Positions 15,759 to 23,333 of a stretch of 59,958 nt of DNA are shown piece after piece. A program made the position numbers and the translations under genes. The stretch is from Mucilaginibacter arboris (GTDB lineage: Bacteria > Bacteroidota > Bacteroidia > Sphingobacteriales > Sphingobacteriaceae), in the NCBI RefSeq assembly GCF_009754915.1, contig NZ_WPIK01000019.1:1-59958 (forward strand), written 5' to 3'. A model generated the notes under the pieces. That model was not told the DNA's origin. It was given only the letters and a program-made list of their open reading frames with translations, and searched no databases. Positions within the stretch are counted from its first letter, which is position 1, and each line of letters starts with the position of its first letter.

Positions 15759-18551
15759 TTATTTTTGAGGGGCACCGCCCATTTTACTAAAATCATACAC
15801 AATTGAAAACATAAAATACCTGCGGATAGTGGTATAAGTGCTTTGGGTAAGCAATGTGCTTGTTGCGCTTCGGTTAAAACCAACATTCTGGTTCAGCAAA
15901 TCATTTCCGCTAATCATCAGCTTTAAACTTTCATCCTTAAAAAAAGCTTTGCTTAGGCTGGCATTGATAATTAAACGCTGAAAATCCTGGTTAAAAGAAG
16001 CTGTTTTGCCTTGATAAGTATATTGCTGGTCGGTACTGATCCTGAATTTTTTAGGCAGATAAATACCAAAATCGCCGTTGGCATTAAAACCTGTCCCGTT
16101 ATTATTGATAGCTGTTAATAATGAAGACTGGCTTCTGGTATAAGTTGGGCCGGCAGACAACGAAACCTCGTACTTTTTTTCTTTGTATTTAGAAAGCCTG
16201 GCGCTAACAGCATAAGTATAGGATTGCGTTTTGTTAAGCACGCCGTTGGTATAGCTGTAGTAAGTATTTCCGTTGGCATTACCGTTTAATCCGGCATCTA
16301 TATCTAATTTTTTGATCTTTTGATAATATCCGCCATAAAAATAAAAATTAGCCGTTTGTTTTCCGCGGAGATTGATGGATTGATAAGTGCTTTTTCCGGC
16401 AGAATCCGTCATGGTATTGCTGATAATTGCGTTGGAAGTGGTTGAGTATCCTAAACTTGTATAAATGGATTGCCCGCTGATAATTTTATAAGAATTATAG
16501 TACATATTGAAACGATTGGTAAAAGACGGCTTCAAATCAGGATTGCCAATAGTAATGTTAAGCGGATCGGTGTTTACGCGTACCGGCTGGATCTGATCTA
16601 AATTCGGTTGGGTATTATTGCCGTTATAATCCATATGGATAGAACGCTGGGCAGAAAACCGGTACTGATAACTGGCCTGCGGGTTGTAATTAATAAAGTT
16701 TCTTTTAAGCTCATTTTGGGTGTAAAGGTCGGTTTGGTCAAAATTTACAGCCGCTATTTTTGTTCCGAAGTTAAAGATGGTCTTGTTTTTTTTATAGTTA
16801 AAAACAGCACCGGCCTGGTTGCTCGTTTGGTTGAGTTTATAATTACTGCTTAGCGTATTATCCACGCGGTCATATTCTCCGGGCAAAGATTGATTGTATG
16901 ATAATCGGTTGATGCTGCTGTTGTTTAAAATAAAACGATAGTTTCCGGTTAGCGTAACCGTTTTTGTCAGCGGCTCAGAAAAAGTAAAGTTCGAATTAAA
17001 AACGCTGCTTTGCAGGTCGGTGGTTTTATACTGGTTAATGCGCTGTGTACTGTCCAACCGGCCCAAATTATTGTAGTAATCAATCTCCGTATTCAGATAA
17101 CCTTTTGTATTGCTCTGATCGAGCGCTTCAGTAAAATTTGCCGAAAACGTGCGGCCTTTTTTCTTAAATTTTTTGGTGTAAAAAAGGCTCGCGTTCAAAA
17201 TTTTCTCGTCGCCATCGTTAGTCAAAATGCGGTTGCTCCGGTTTAGCAAAGTATCGTTTCCGCGCTGGCTGGTTGCCAGATAATTATTTCGGGTTTTATT
17301 GCTTTTGATGGTGCCGTCAATTGTTATTTTTAAGGTTGAAGTGGTATCCAGCTTGATGGAATAGGCAGCATCCAGCTTCTGCCTGAAAATAGAATTATTA
17401 AAATCCTGTGCTGTGTTACTTTTGATTAATCCGGTGGGCAAGGTATTCTGGCTTAAATTATCACGGTTACCTTTTACATTTAAAAATCCGGTTTTATAAT
17501 TGGTGTTGATGCTTTCTTTATCACCATTAAATTTATTATCAAAATGCAAACCGCCGGTTCTGGCTACCGGGATACCCTGCCCGTTGTACCTGCCATCAAA
17601 AGAATCCAAATCGTCTCCGCCGCTAATATAAATGCTCACGCTGCCATCATCACCAATTTCGGTATTCGCGTTGGATGCGCCGTATTTATTGCTGTCTTCC
17701 CAGCCCAAACCCGTTTTGCCGGTATTGGCTAAAGTTCCGTAAGCCGAAAGCTTCTTTTTGCCCCAAAATTTATTGAACAAAAGTTGTTCCTGGTAATATT
17801 TATCAGTTGCTGCACCGGCATCAATTTTACCAAAATAGCCGTTCTTTTTATCTTCTTTTAATTTAATGTTGATGGTTTTCGTTTTTTTGCCATCGTCCAC
17901 ACCAGTAAATGCAGCCTGGTCGCTGCTTTTATCGTATAACTGCACTTTATCAACCATATCGCTGCGAATGTTTTTGGTAACCAAGGTTGGGTCATCGCCA
18001 AAAAATTCTTCTCCATCTACCAGAACCTTGTTTACGACTTGGCCCTGTGCCGTTATTTTTCCGTCTTTATCAACCTGGATGCCGGGCAATTGCTTTAGTA
18101 AATCTTCCACTTTAGCGTTTGGCTGAACTTTAAAGCTACTGGCATCAAACTCTGTAGTATCGCCTTTTATTTTGATGGCTGCCCTGGTGCCTTTAATAAT
18201 TACGCCGGCCAGCAAACGTGCTTTTAGCAGCATTGAAATCCGCTTAAAATCATGTTCTTTGTTGAGGGAATCTAACGAAAAATTTTCCACATAATCGGCA
18301 TAATTAGGGTAGGAGACCAGTAAAATAAACTTGCCCTTATTTAACCCGACGATATTAAAAGTTCCGTCTTCGGCAGCCCGTGTAAATTTGCGTAATGTAG
18401 AATCCTTTGCATTTAAAACTACAACAGTAGTATTATACAGCTTTACATTGGCTACCGTATCGGCAACGCTGCCTTTAATACGGTAACTATTTTGTGCCAG
18501 CAAAAACTGTGAAGCGAAACAAATAAATAAAGTAAGTATTATGCCTTTCAT
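15759..18551 (-). CDS. Outer-membrane beta-barrel protein, TonB-dependent-receptor-like
   Basis: 930 aa. Signal peptide (MKGIILTLFICFASQFLLAQ), a carboxypeptidase-regulatory-like domain at about 22-110 (YRIKGSVADTVANVKLYNTTVVVL..), a plug-like region with VEDLLKQLPGIQVDKDGKITAQGQVVNKVLVDGEEFFGDDPT, then a long barrel with aromatic-rich strands ending ..RRYFMFSIVYDF. This fits the OMP beta-barrel family-3 group found with GLPGLI proteins. It is the first gene of a two-gene operon with the GLPGLI gene. No TonB box was clearly seen. The ligand is unknown. Confidence 0.85.
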   Translation of the reverse strand: MKGIILTLFICFASQFLLAQNSYRIKGSVADTVANVKLYNTTVVVLNAKDSTLRKFTRAAEDGTFNIVGLNKGKFILLVSYPNYADYVENFSLDSLNKEHDFKRISMLLKARLLAGVIIKGTRAAIKIKGDTTEFDASSFKVQPNAKVEDLLKQLPGIQVDKDGKITAQGQVVNKVLVDGEEFFGDDPTLVTKNIRSDMVDKVQLYDKSSDQAAFTGVDDGKKTKTINIKLKEDKKNGYFGKIDAGAATDKYYQEQLLFNKFWGKKKLSAYGTLANTGKTGLGWEDSNKYGASNANTEIGDDGSVSIYISGGDDLDSFDGRYNGQGIPVARTGGLHFDNKFNGDKESINTNYKTGFLNVKGNRDNLSQNTLPTGLIKSNTAQDFNNSIFRQKLDAAYSIKLDTTSTLKITIDGTIKSNKTRNNYLATSQRGNDTLLNRSNRILTNDGDEKILNASLFYTKKFKKKGRTFSANFTEALDQSNTKGYLNTEIDYYNNLGRLDSTQRINQYKTTDLQSSVFNSNFTFSEPLTKTVTLTGNYRFILNNSSINRLSYNQSLPGEYDRVDNTLSSNYKLNQTSNQAGAVFNYKKNKTIFNFGTKIAAVNFDQTDLYTQNELKRNFINYNPQASYQYRFSAQRSIHMDYNGNNTQPNLDQIQPVRVNTDPLNITIGNPDLKPSFTNRFNMYYNSYKIISGQSIYTSLGYSTTSNAIISNTMTDSAGKSTYQSINLRGKQTANFYFYGGYYQKIKKLDIDAGLNGNANGNTYYSYTNGVLNKTQSYTYAVSARLSKYKEKKYEVSLSAGPTYTRSQSSLLTAINNNGTGFNANGDFGIYLPKKFRISTDQQYTYQGKTASFNQDFQRLIINASLSKAFFKDESLKLMISGNDLLNQNVGFNRSATSTLLTQSTYTTIRRYFMFSIVYDFSKMGGAPQK

Positions 18552-18579
18552 ACGCAGAGGTTTATGGGCATCAATATAT

Positions 18580-18606
18580 AACTAAACTTTTAATTATACT
18601 TTAGTT
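18580..18606. promoter_or_regulatory. Inverted repeat upstream of the barrel/GLPGLI operon
   Basis: AACTAAA and TTTAGTT form a 7-bp inverted repeat with a 13-bp AT-rich spacer, about 30 nt upstream of the start codon. It may be an operator or promoter element; no regulator is adjacent. Confidence 0.35.
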
Positions 18607-18665
18607 AGAAGAAAATATTTAGCTTTTTAACTATTTTTAACAAACTGCTTTATACTAAAATTGCA

Positions 18666-18683
18666 GATGCTGTTTTTATCCTG
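18666..18683 (+). repeat. Short interspersed repeat (TGTT variant), left member of an inverted pair
   Basis: GATGCTGTTTTTATCCTG. It pairs with the adjacent reverse copy at 18684-18708 to form an inverted-repeat unit upstream of the barrel gene. Confidence 0.75.
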
Positions 18684-18708
18684 ATTTTATACCGGTAAAA
18701 GAAGCATC
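18684..18708 (-). repeat. Short interspersed repeat overlapping a stop codon
   Basis: ATTTTATACCGGTAAAAG followed by AAGCATC. On the minus strand the TGA stop of the lipoprotein gene (18707-18709) overlaps the GATGCTTC end of this repeat. Confidence 0.8.
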
Positions 18709-19663
18709 AGCTTGTATAACCCCGAACCACTAATAAGATCAAACTATCATGCGCAATACCTAAGGTTTTGCCTGGCGTAATATCCAGATAAAGTTTTAGG
18801 TATCCATCCATAATTCCTTTCATTACTTTGATTATATTTTCCTTTTCATCCGGAAACATTTCTTCCATCGGTTCTACAAAATGCATTTGTCCTTTTGCAT
18901 CAACCTGAACTGCAAAAGTGTGGTAAAAGTCTGCATAAGCTTGATGGATCGTAATACTGTATTCAGGATAAAACAACGTTTCGGGGATGTAGTAACTATC
19001 CAGATCTTTAGCCTTTACCTTTGCATTGGTAACTGCAACATTTGTGCTTTTACTTTTTAATGTAACCGGTTGCTGTGCTGCAAATATTTTTTTGGGATTA
19101 TGCGAAGAGGCGATTGCCAGAGCCCGGATATAAGCCGTATCTTTTTTGGTGGTTCCTTGCAGTGTTTTAGCTTTTTTATGCAATATGTTTTTAAGATAAT
19201 CCTCCGCATAAAAAGTAACGTAAACGTTTGAGTTTTTCCAGCTGATGACCTTGTTTTTTACCGAAAGCACCTGGAAAAAAAGGCTGTCTTTGTTGATTTT
19301 CCTGGCTTTAAACCAGGCGCCGCCCATGTTAAAAATGGAATCGTGGTCTAAAGTTACCGGCAGTTCGTAGTAACGTTTTTTAATATCACTGTACAAATTA
19401 ACAACCGTATCAGATACAAAGTATAATTTCCAGGATGGTTTTAACTGATAACCTTGCGCATTAAAAGAAACGCCGTTATCAAAACGGCGGTAAACTTCTG
19501 TAAAACGGATCCCTGAAATAGTTTTGAAAGAAGTTTTAGTCCTGGCTATCCGTTGTTCGTTGGATTCTTCGGCTGCTGGCGAATGTTTTTCATTAACTTT
19601 TTGTTTACATGAGAAAATGGTAAACACAATAAAATTCAGTATAAAAAAGGAAAAATACTTCAT
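18707..19663 (-). CDS. Hypothetical lipoprotein
   Basis: 318 aa from the ATG at 19663 (MKYFSFFILNFIVFTIFSC), a lipoprotein signal peptide with the acylated cysteine in IFSC; the frame upstream to 19696 runs only through a short repeat. The mature part is a soluble alpha/beta-looking domain with no recognised family (blocks such as FRFTEVYRRFDNGVSF-like and IPETLFYPEYSITIHQAYADFYHTF). Its last codon and stop lie in a copy of the short interspersed repeat. Probably anchored in the outer membrane. Confidence 0.7.
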   Translation of the reverse strand: MKYFSFFILNFIVFTIFSCKQKVNEKHSPAAEESNEQRIARTKTSFKTISGIRFTEVYRRFDNGVSFNAQGYQLKPSWKLYFVSDTVVNLYSDIKKRYYELPVTLDHDSIFNMGGAWFKARKINKDSLFFQVLSVKNKVISWKNSNVYVTFYAEDYLKNILHKKAKTLQGTTKKDTAYIRALAIASSHNPKKIFAAQQPVTLKSKSTNVAVTNAKVKAKDLDSYYIPETLFYPEYSITIHQAYADFYHTFAVQVDAKGQMHFVEPMEEMFPDEKENIIKVMKGIMDGYLKLYLDITPGKTLGIAHDSLILLVVRGYTS

Positions 19664-19690
19664 ATAAAAATAGTACCGATAAAAACAGCA
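19664..19690 (-). repeat. Short interspersed repeat (ACAG variant)
   Basis: ATAAAAATAGTACCGATAAA followed by AACAGCA, immediately upstream of the lipoprotein start codon. Confidence 0.7.
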
Positions 19691-19793
19691 GGACAAATCA
19701 AACTTTGCTTAATTTTTTGTTTTAATTTTTTTTAATAAACGCCAGCTCTTATCAAAATAATAATTAATTTGCTTAAAAATCAATTTAAAAAGT

Positions 19794-19985
19794 ATGAAAA
19801 AGTCCCTTTTGTTATTGCTTGTTTCAACCCTGGCATTTACCCTCTCATTTGCACAAACAAAAAAAGACGGCACACCTGATAAAAGGTATAAGGCCAACAT
19901 GACGGTTAAACAAAAACCAATTCCTACTACCAAGTCTGGTAAGCCTGACATGCGTTACAAAATAAACAAAAAGGCAAAACAGTAG
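19794..19985 (+). CDS. Small secreted basic protein
   Basis: 63 aa: signal peptide MKKSLLLLLVSTLAFTLSFAQ, then a 42-residue mature part very rich in lysine with two similar halves (KKDGTPDKRYKANMT and KSGKPDMRYKINKK). Similar small secreted proteins with the G-x-PDxRYK motif are common in Bacteroidota, with unknown function. It has its own terminator. Confidence 0.75.
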   Translation: MKKSLLLLLVSTLAFTLSFAQTKKDGTPDKRYKANMTVKQKPIPTTKSGKPDMRYKINKKAKQ

Positions 19986-19988
19986 ATA

Positions 19989-20018
19989 GAAAAAGCGGTC
20001 TTTGTACCGCTTTTTTGT
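19989..20018 (+). terminator. Rho-independent terminator
   Basis: AAAAAGCGGT-ctttgt-ACCGCTTTTTT hairpin with a T-run, just after the small basic protein gene. Confidence 0.85.
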
Positions 20019-20373
20019 TTTAAAGTACTTCATTTTTTGGATTTTATCCAACCTTCTCCTTCTATCCTGATTCCTTCTAATACTTTTTCTGTTAAAAATG
20101 CTACCTGTAATGATGCTTTTTAAAAAACTAACTTCGAAAAAGTATAATGCCTAATTATAAGAATTATAAAAATTACTTGCATGAATATTTTAATTTGATA
20201 TTAAAATGAATGCAAAGTTAACTATACAAAGGTTTTTCTTCTTCTTAATTACAAATTTCTTAGAAACTGCCAAAGTGCATTTTTAATTAAAAAACAAATT
20301 CTGTTAGTTTTTTATTTAAGTTATTATCAATTAGTAAACATTTTTTGCTTTTTGATAAAAAAATTGTAACAGA
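20019..20373. other. Gene-free AT-rich intergenic region
   Basis: About 350 bp with no gene seen, between a terminator and the DUF2382 gene. AT-rich, with a partial repeat-like TGATGCTTTTTAAAAAAC near 20110. It presumably holds the promoter of the following stress genes. Confidence 0.4.
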
Positions 20374-20787
20374 ATGAACAATATCGGCAAGACAGAGGAA
20401 CAGCTTAACCTGGCAGAACTGTCAAAAAAAATCCCATTGGTTGAAGAGCGTTTAAATGTTGGTGTAAGGCAGGTAGAAACCGGTACCGTCCGGATCAATA
20501 AAAAAATAATATCCCAGGAAGTAAGCCAGGAAATTCCGGTTACACAAGAAGAAGTACACGTAGAACGGATTGCTATCAATGAATATGTTGAAACCGCACC
20601 TGCAACCCGTTATGAAGGCGATACTACCATAATTCCGGTGGTAAAAGAAGTATTGGTAGTAGAAAAACGACTGATGCTGGTAGAAGAACTGCGCATTACC
20701 AAAAAGCATGTTACTACAACAACTACCATTAACGAGTTGCTTCGAAAAGAAGAGATCGAGATCAGCAGAATAGACACAACACAATAA
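20374..20787 (+). CDS. DUF2382 (YsnF/AvaK-type) protein
   Basis: 137 aa consisting of a DUF2382 domain: IPLVEERLNVGVRQVETGTVRINKKI.., V-x-V-E-R-I-x-I-N, then IPVVKEVLVVEKRLMLVEELRITKK. These domains occur in bacterial general-stress proteins (YsnF-like) and are usually cytosolic. It is 40 nt upstream of a second, larger DUF2382 protein, so the two probably form an operon. Molecular role unknown. Confidence 0.85.
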   Translation: MNNIGKTEEQLNLAELSKKIPLVEERLNVGVRQVETGTVRINKKIISQEVSQEIPVTQEEVHVERIAINEYVETAPATRYEGDTTIIPVVKEVLVVEKRLMLVEELRITKKHVTTTTTINELLRKEEIEISRIDTTQ

Positions 20788-20827
20788 CAAATCAATAAAT
20801 TAATTAACAATTTTAAAAACAGTAATC

Positions 20828-21664
20828 ATGTCACAAACAGTAATTGGAATTTTCGACTATACAAGTGAGGCCCAGGAAGCCGTAAATTACCTTGTAAACA
20901 ATGGTTTTAGCAGATCAGACATTGATTTGTCTTCACGTGCTTCAGAAACAGAAGGAACCTCAGTTTCTAATGATGACGACGAAGATGATAATAGTATTGG
21001 CGGATTCTTTAGTAATCTGTTCGGAAGCAACGATGAAGCCGAAAAATATACTAAAGTCGGCCGTAAAGGTTCTATCGTAACCGTTCACGCAAAAAACGAT
21101 CAGGAAGCTGAAAGTGCAGCTAAAATTTTGGATAACTACGGCGCTATTGACGTTAACGAACGTGCAGAACAATACAAAAGCAGCACTACAGCTTCAGGAC
21201 TTACCGGTGCAGTAAATACAAATGAGGCGGATTCAATCAAAATCATTGAAGAAAAAATGAACGTTGGTAAACGCGAAGTTGAAACTGGCGGAGTGCGTTT
21301 ACGCAGCCGTATTGTGGAACAAGCGGTACACGAAGATGTACGTTTGCGTACAGAACGCGTTCGTGTAGCACGTACAAATGTTAATCGCCCGGCTACTGAA
21401 GCTGATTTGGCCAACTTTAAGGATGCTACTATTGAAATGACAGAGCATGCAGAAGTGCCTGTAGTTGCTAAAGAAGCATTTGTTACCGGCGAAGTTTCTT
21501 TGGAAAAAGAAGTACAGGAAAACAACGAAACCGTGCAAGGAACTGTTCGCAAAACTGAGGTAGATACAGAAAATCTGACCAGTCAGGACAATGCCATTAC
21601 CACAAAAAACAGCATAACAGGCGGAAGTACAACCGCAGGAGATGATGCAGGTTTTTATAAATAA
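20828..21664 (+). CDS. General-stress protein with YflT-like and DUF2382 domains
   Basis: 278 aa. Residues ~1-110 (VIGIFDYTSEAQEAVNYLVNNGFSRSDIDL.., VTVHAKNDQEAESAAKILDNYGA) match the heat-induced stress protein YflT/general stress protein 17M-type domain with an acidic insert. Residues ~135-245 form a DUF2382 domain (KIIEEKMNVGKREVETGGVRLRSRIV...VVAKEAFVTGEVSLEKEVQENNETV). The tail is low-complexity. Same operon as the upstream DUF2382 gene, and followed by a terminator-like hairpin derived from the short repeat. Confidence 0.85.
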   Translation: MSQTVIGIFDYTSEAQEAVNYLVNNGFSRSDIDLSSRASETEGTSVSNDDDEDDNSIGGFFSNLFGSNDEAEKYTKVGRKGSIVTVHAKNDQEAESAAKILDNYGAIDVNERAEQYKSSTTASGLTGAVNTNEADSIKIIEEKMNVGKREVETGGVRLRSRIVEQAVHEDVRLRTERVRVARTNVNRPATEADLANFKDATIEMTEHAEVPVVAKEAFVTGEVSLEKEVQENNETVQGTVRKTEVDTENLTSQDNAITTKNSITGGSTTAGDDAGFYK

Positions 21665-21681
21665 GCCTTTCTGATCAGCAC

Positions 21682-21733
21682 AAAATCCTGGTAAAAGAAG
21701 CGTCAGTAGTAAAATGCTGACGCTTTTTAGTTT
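21682..21733 (+). terminator. Hairpin built from a short interspersed repeat
   Basis: A reverse short repeat (AAAATCCTGGTAAAAGAAG, 21682-21703) continues into GCGTCAG...CTGACGCTTTTTAG. The arms AAGCGTCAG/CTGACGCTT with a T-run make an intrinsic terminator for the stress operon. Here the repeat motif has drifted (GCGTC instead of GCATC) with matching changes on both arms. Confidence 0.7.
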
Positions 21734-21861
21734 TTTTACTTACTAATTTATCAATAATTATGGCAGAATTAAATGTACAATCTGTATGCAGATTTACAAG
21801 AAAAGTATTTGCTTTTAAAACTAATTGTCTATAAATCATATTACTAATAAAATTAAAAATT

Positions 21862-22296
21862 ATGTTTGATCAAATCTTACAACTGGTTAAAGACCAGATG
21901 AGCGGAAACTCTCAAGTAACATCCGCTATTCCAGCCGGACAAGAAGATGCCGTTCATCAGGAAATTGCAAGTCATATTACCAATGGTTTACAAAACCAGG
22001 CTGCAGCATCTGGTGGTGCTGGTGGTTTATTATCCATGTTAACCGGAAGCATGAGTTCTGGCAGCCCGATTACCAGCGCAATAGAAGGCGGACTGGCAAG
22101 TAGCTTAGGCAGTAAATTTGGTTTGCCACCAATGGCCACAGGCGCTATCGCTGCTGCTTTACCTGGCTTATTACAAAAATTTGCCCGTAAAGTTAATGAC
22201 CCTAATGATTCCAGCATTACACCAGATAGTTTGCAAAATTCTCTTTCTGGCGGAAACAGCGGCGGATTATTAGGTAGCTTAAGTAATTTGTTGTAG
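21862..22296 (+). CDS. DUF937-like protein
   Basis: 144 aa, rich in G, S, A and L. MFDQILQLVKDQM.. leads into helices with glycine-rich linkers (GGAGGLLSMLTGSMSSGSPITSAIEGGLASSLGSKFGLPP..) and ends GGLLGSLSNLL, the pattern of DUF937 proteins (YidB-related). Function unknown. It follows the stress operon and has its own terminator. Confidence 0.75.
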   Translation: MFDQILQLVKDQMSGNSQVTSAIPAGQEDAVHQEIASHITNGLQNQAAASGGAGGLLSMLTGSMSSGSPITSAIEGGLASSLGSKFGLPPMATGAIAAALPGLLQKFARKVNDPNDSSITPDSLQNSLSGGNSGGLLGSLSNLL

Positions 22297-22320
22297 TAAA
22301 AACAGTATTGCTATTAATAC

Positions 22321-22352
22321 TAAAGCCAGCACAATTTGTGCTGGCTTTTTTT
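22321..22352 (+). terminator. Rho-independent terminator
   Basis: AAAGCCAGCACAA/TTTGTGCTGGCTTTTTTT: perfect stem with a long T-run after the DUF937-like gene. Confidence 0.9.
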
Positions 22353-22470
22353 ATTTAATTAAAAATAGGATTTTAAGTTTCTTTGTTAAGGTATAATAAG
22401 TAGAAGAGATGGGAATAACTTTTTGTTGATATTTTAAAAAATGTTTAAATTTCTATCATAAAAATTTATA

Positions 22471-22494
22471 GTGCTTCTTTTAAGCCTATAAATT
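22471..22494 (+). repeat. Degenerate short interspersed repeat
   Basis: GTGCTTCTTTTAAGCCTAT followed by AAATT; a drifted copy upstream of the toxin remnant. Confidence 0.5.
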
Positions 22495-22540
22495 CTATAT
22501 TTAAATGTTGTATCGATACAAAAAGAAGTATAGACTAAGG

Positions 22541-22565
22541 ATTTTTATCTGGTAAAAGAAGCATT
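22541..22565 (-). repeat. Short interspersed repeat
   Basis: ATTTTTATCTGGTAAAAG followed by AAGCATT. It lies about 25 bp before the point where the toxin-like gene becomes recognisable. Confidence 0.75.
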
Positions 22566-22589
22566 GCAAGTAAGTTGAATATAATTTAA

Positions 22590-22880
22590 ACAGCTACTAT
22601 TTTTTGGTTGTATGCTGTAAATTTAGCTATTGAAAGGGTAAAAATCAGAGTTGCAGAAGGGGGACATCGTATTCCGGAAGATGTAATTGTAAGATATTGT
22701 TATAAAGGGATTTCTAATTTGAACAATGTCTTTACAAGTTTATGTGATTATTGGATTGTTATTGATAATTCAATTAAACCTTATTCTGTTATTGCAACTG
22801 GTGAAAATGATTCAAGTATCAAAATTAAAAAACAAGAAGATTGGATGAAAATTATAAATTCAGCAAATGGAAAGAACTAA
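22590..22880 (+). pseudogene. 5'-truncated zeta-like/ABC-type ATPase toxin (COG4185-like) remnant
   Basis: Ninety-odd residues match the C-terminal part of small predicted ATPases of the zeta-toxin-like COG4185 group: FWLYAVNLAIERVKIRVAEGGH-x-IPEDVIVRYCYKGISNL...CDYWIVIDNS. The Walker A half, normally ~90 residues upstream, is absent: an in-frame TAA (22587-22589) precedes the first recognisable codon, and only a TTG could start. The remnant overlaps the next small ORF by 14 nt, the arrangement of a toxin-antitoxin pair. Confidence 0.65.
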
Positions 22881-22985
22881 TTTAAAGCATGAAGAATTAA
22901 TTCAAAAAATTGAAAAAGGCTTGGATTTAACTTTTAAAAAATTGAAGTTGTTTAAACTTTTTTTTTGGCCCTCTTTTTTGGGGCC

Positions 22986-23010
22986 GATGCTTCTTTTATC
23001 GCCTAAAAAT
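22986..23010 (+). repeat. Short interspersed repeat inside element A
   Basis: GATGCTTCTTTTATCGCC followed by TAAAAAT. Confidence 0.8.
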
Positions 23011-23056
23011 CACTAAAGACCTATAAGGTTTTCAAAACCTTGTAGGTCTTTAGTGA
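23010..23056. repeat. 47-nt palindrome inside element A
   Basis: Arms TCACTAAAGACCTATAAGG / CCTTGTAGGTCTTTAGTGA around TTTTCAAAA, with one mismatch. The same palindrome occurs in the second copy near 46866-46914. Confidence 0.85.
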
Positions 23057-23071
23057 TTAAATGTAAACACC

Positions 23072-23095
23072 AATTTTACCCGGTAAAAGAAGCAT
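23072..23095 (-). repeat. Short interspersed repeat inside element A
   Basis: AATTTTACCCGGTAAAAG followed by AAGCAT. Confidence 0.8.
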
Positions 23096-23255
23096 GGGCA
23101 CTAAACCTGGGCATGCCGGAGAACCAAATTTAAATGGGCCCAAAAAGTTTAAACAACCTCATTATTAAAAGCCAAACGCCAAACTGGTGGTGTTTTTGTT
23201 TTTTCTGAGAATGGTGTTATCAGGAAAGTCAAGGCTGAAGATGTAAAGGAATAAA

Positions 23256-23288
23256 AAAGGGGTTTCCACTTACCGGAAACCCCTCTTT
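23256..23288. terminator. Terminator hairpin between convergent genes
   Basis: AAGGGGTTTCC-acttacc-GGAAACCCCTCTTT right after the broken antitoxin stop codon and before the convergent clpB end. The T-rich right side suits the plus strand and the A-run on the left suits the minus strand. Confidence 0.75.
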
Positions 23289-23300
23289 AAATATAATTAT

Positions 23301-23326
23301 ATAAAAATAGCCGGTAAAAACAGTAT
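23301..23326 (-). repeat. Short interspersed repeat (ACAG variant)
   Basis: ATAAAAATAGCCGGTAAAAA followed by CAGTAT, 8 nt downstream of the clpB stop codon. Confidence 0.8.
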
Positions 23327-23333
23327 GTATAAA

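Larger units (their letters stand above)
22944..23160 (+). mobile_element. MITE-like composite repeat A, copy 1 (217 bp)
   Basis: Bounded by 19-bp terminal inverted repeats GAAGTTGTTTAAACTTTTT and (reverse complement of the right end) GAGGTTGTTTAAACTTTTT, 18/19 identical. Inside are a GGCCCTC..GGGGCC segment, a forward short repeat (22986-23010), a 47-nt near-perfect palindrome (23010-23056) and a reverse short repeat (23072-23095). No ORF. A second, inverted copy lies at 46761-47091. It is inserted in a small gene. Confidence 0.8.
22867..23254 (+). pseudogene. Antitoxin-like gene interrupted by a MITE-like element
   Basis: The 5' part (22867-22944) encodes MERTNLKHEELIQKIEKG.. to FKKL. The 3' part (23162-23254) resumes with LLKAKRQTGGVFVFSENG and ends VKAEDVKE-stop. 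Removing the intervening 217 bp joins the two parts in frame as a ~56-residue protein, the size and position expected for the small partner of COG4185-type toxins. The insertion introduces stop codons, so the gene is broken. Confidence 0.65.
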
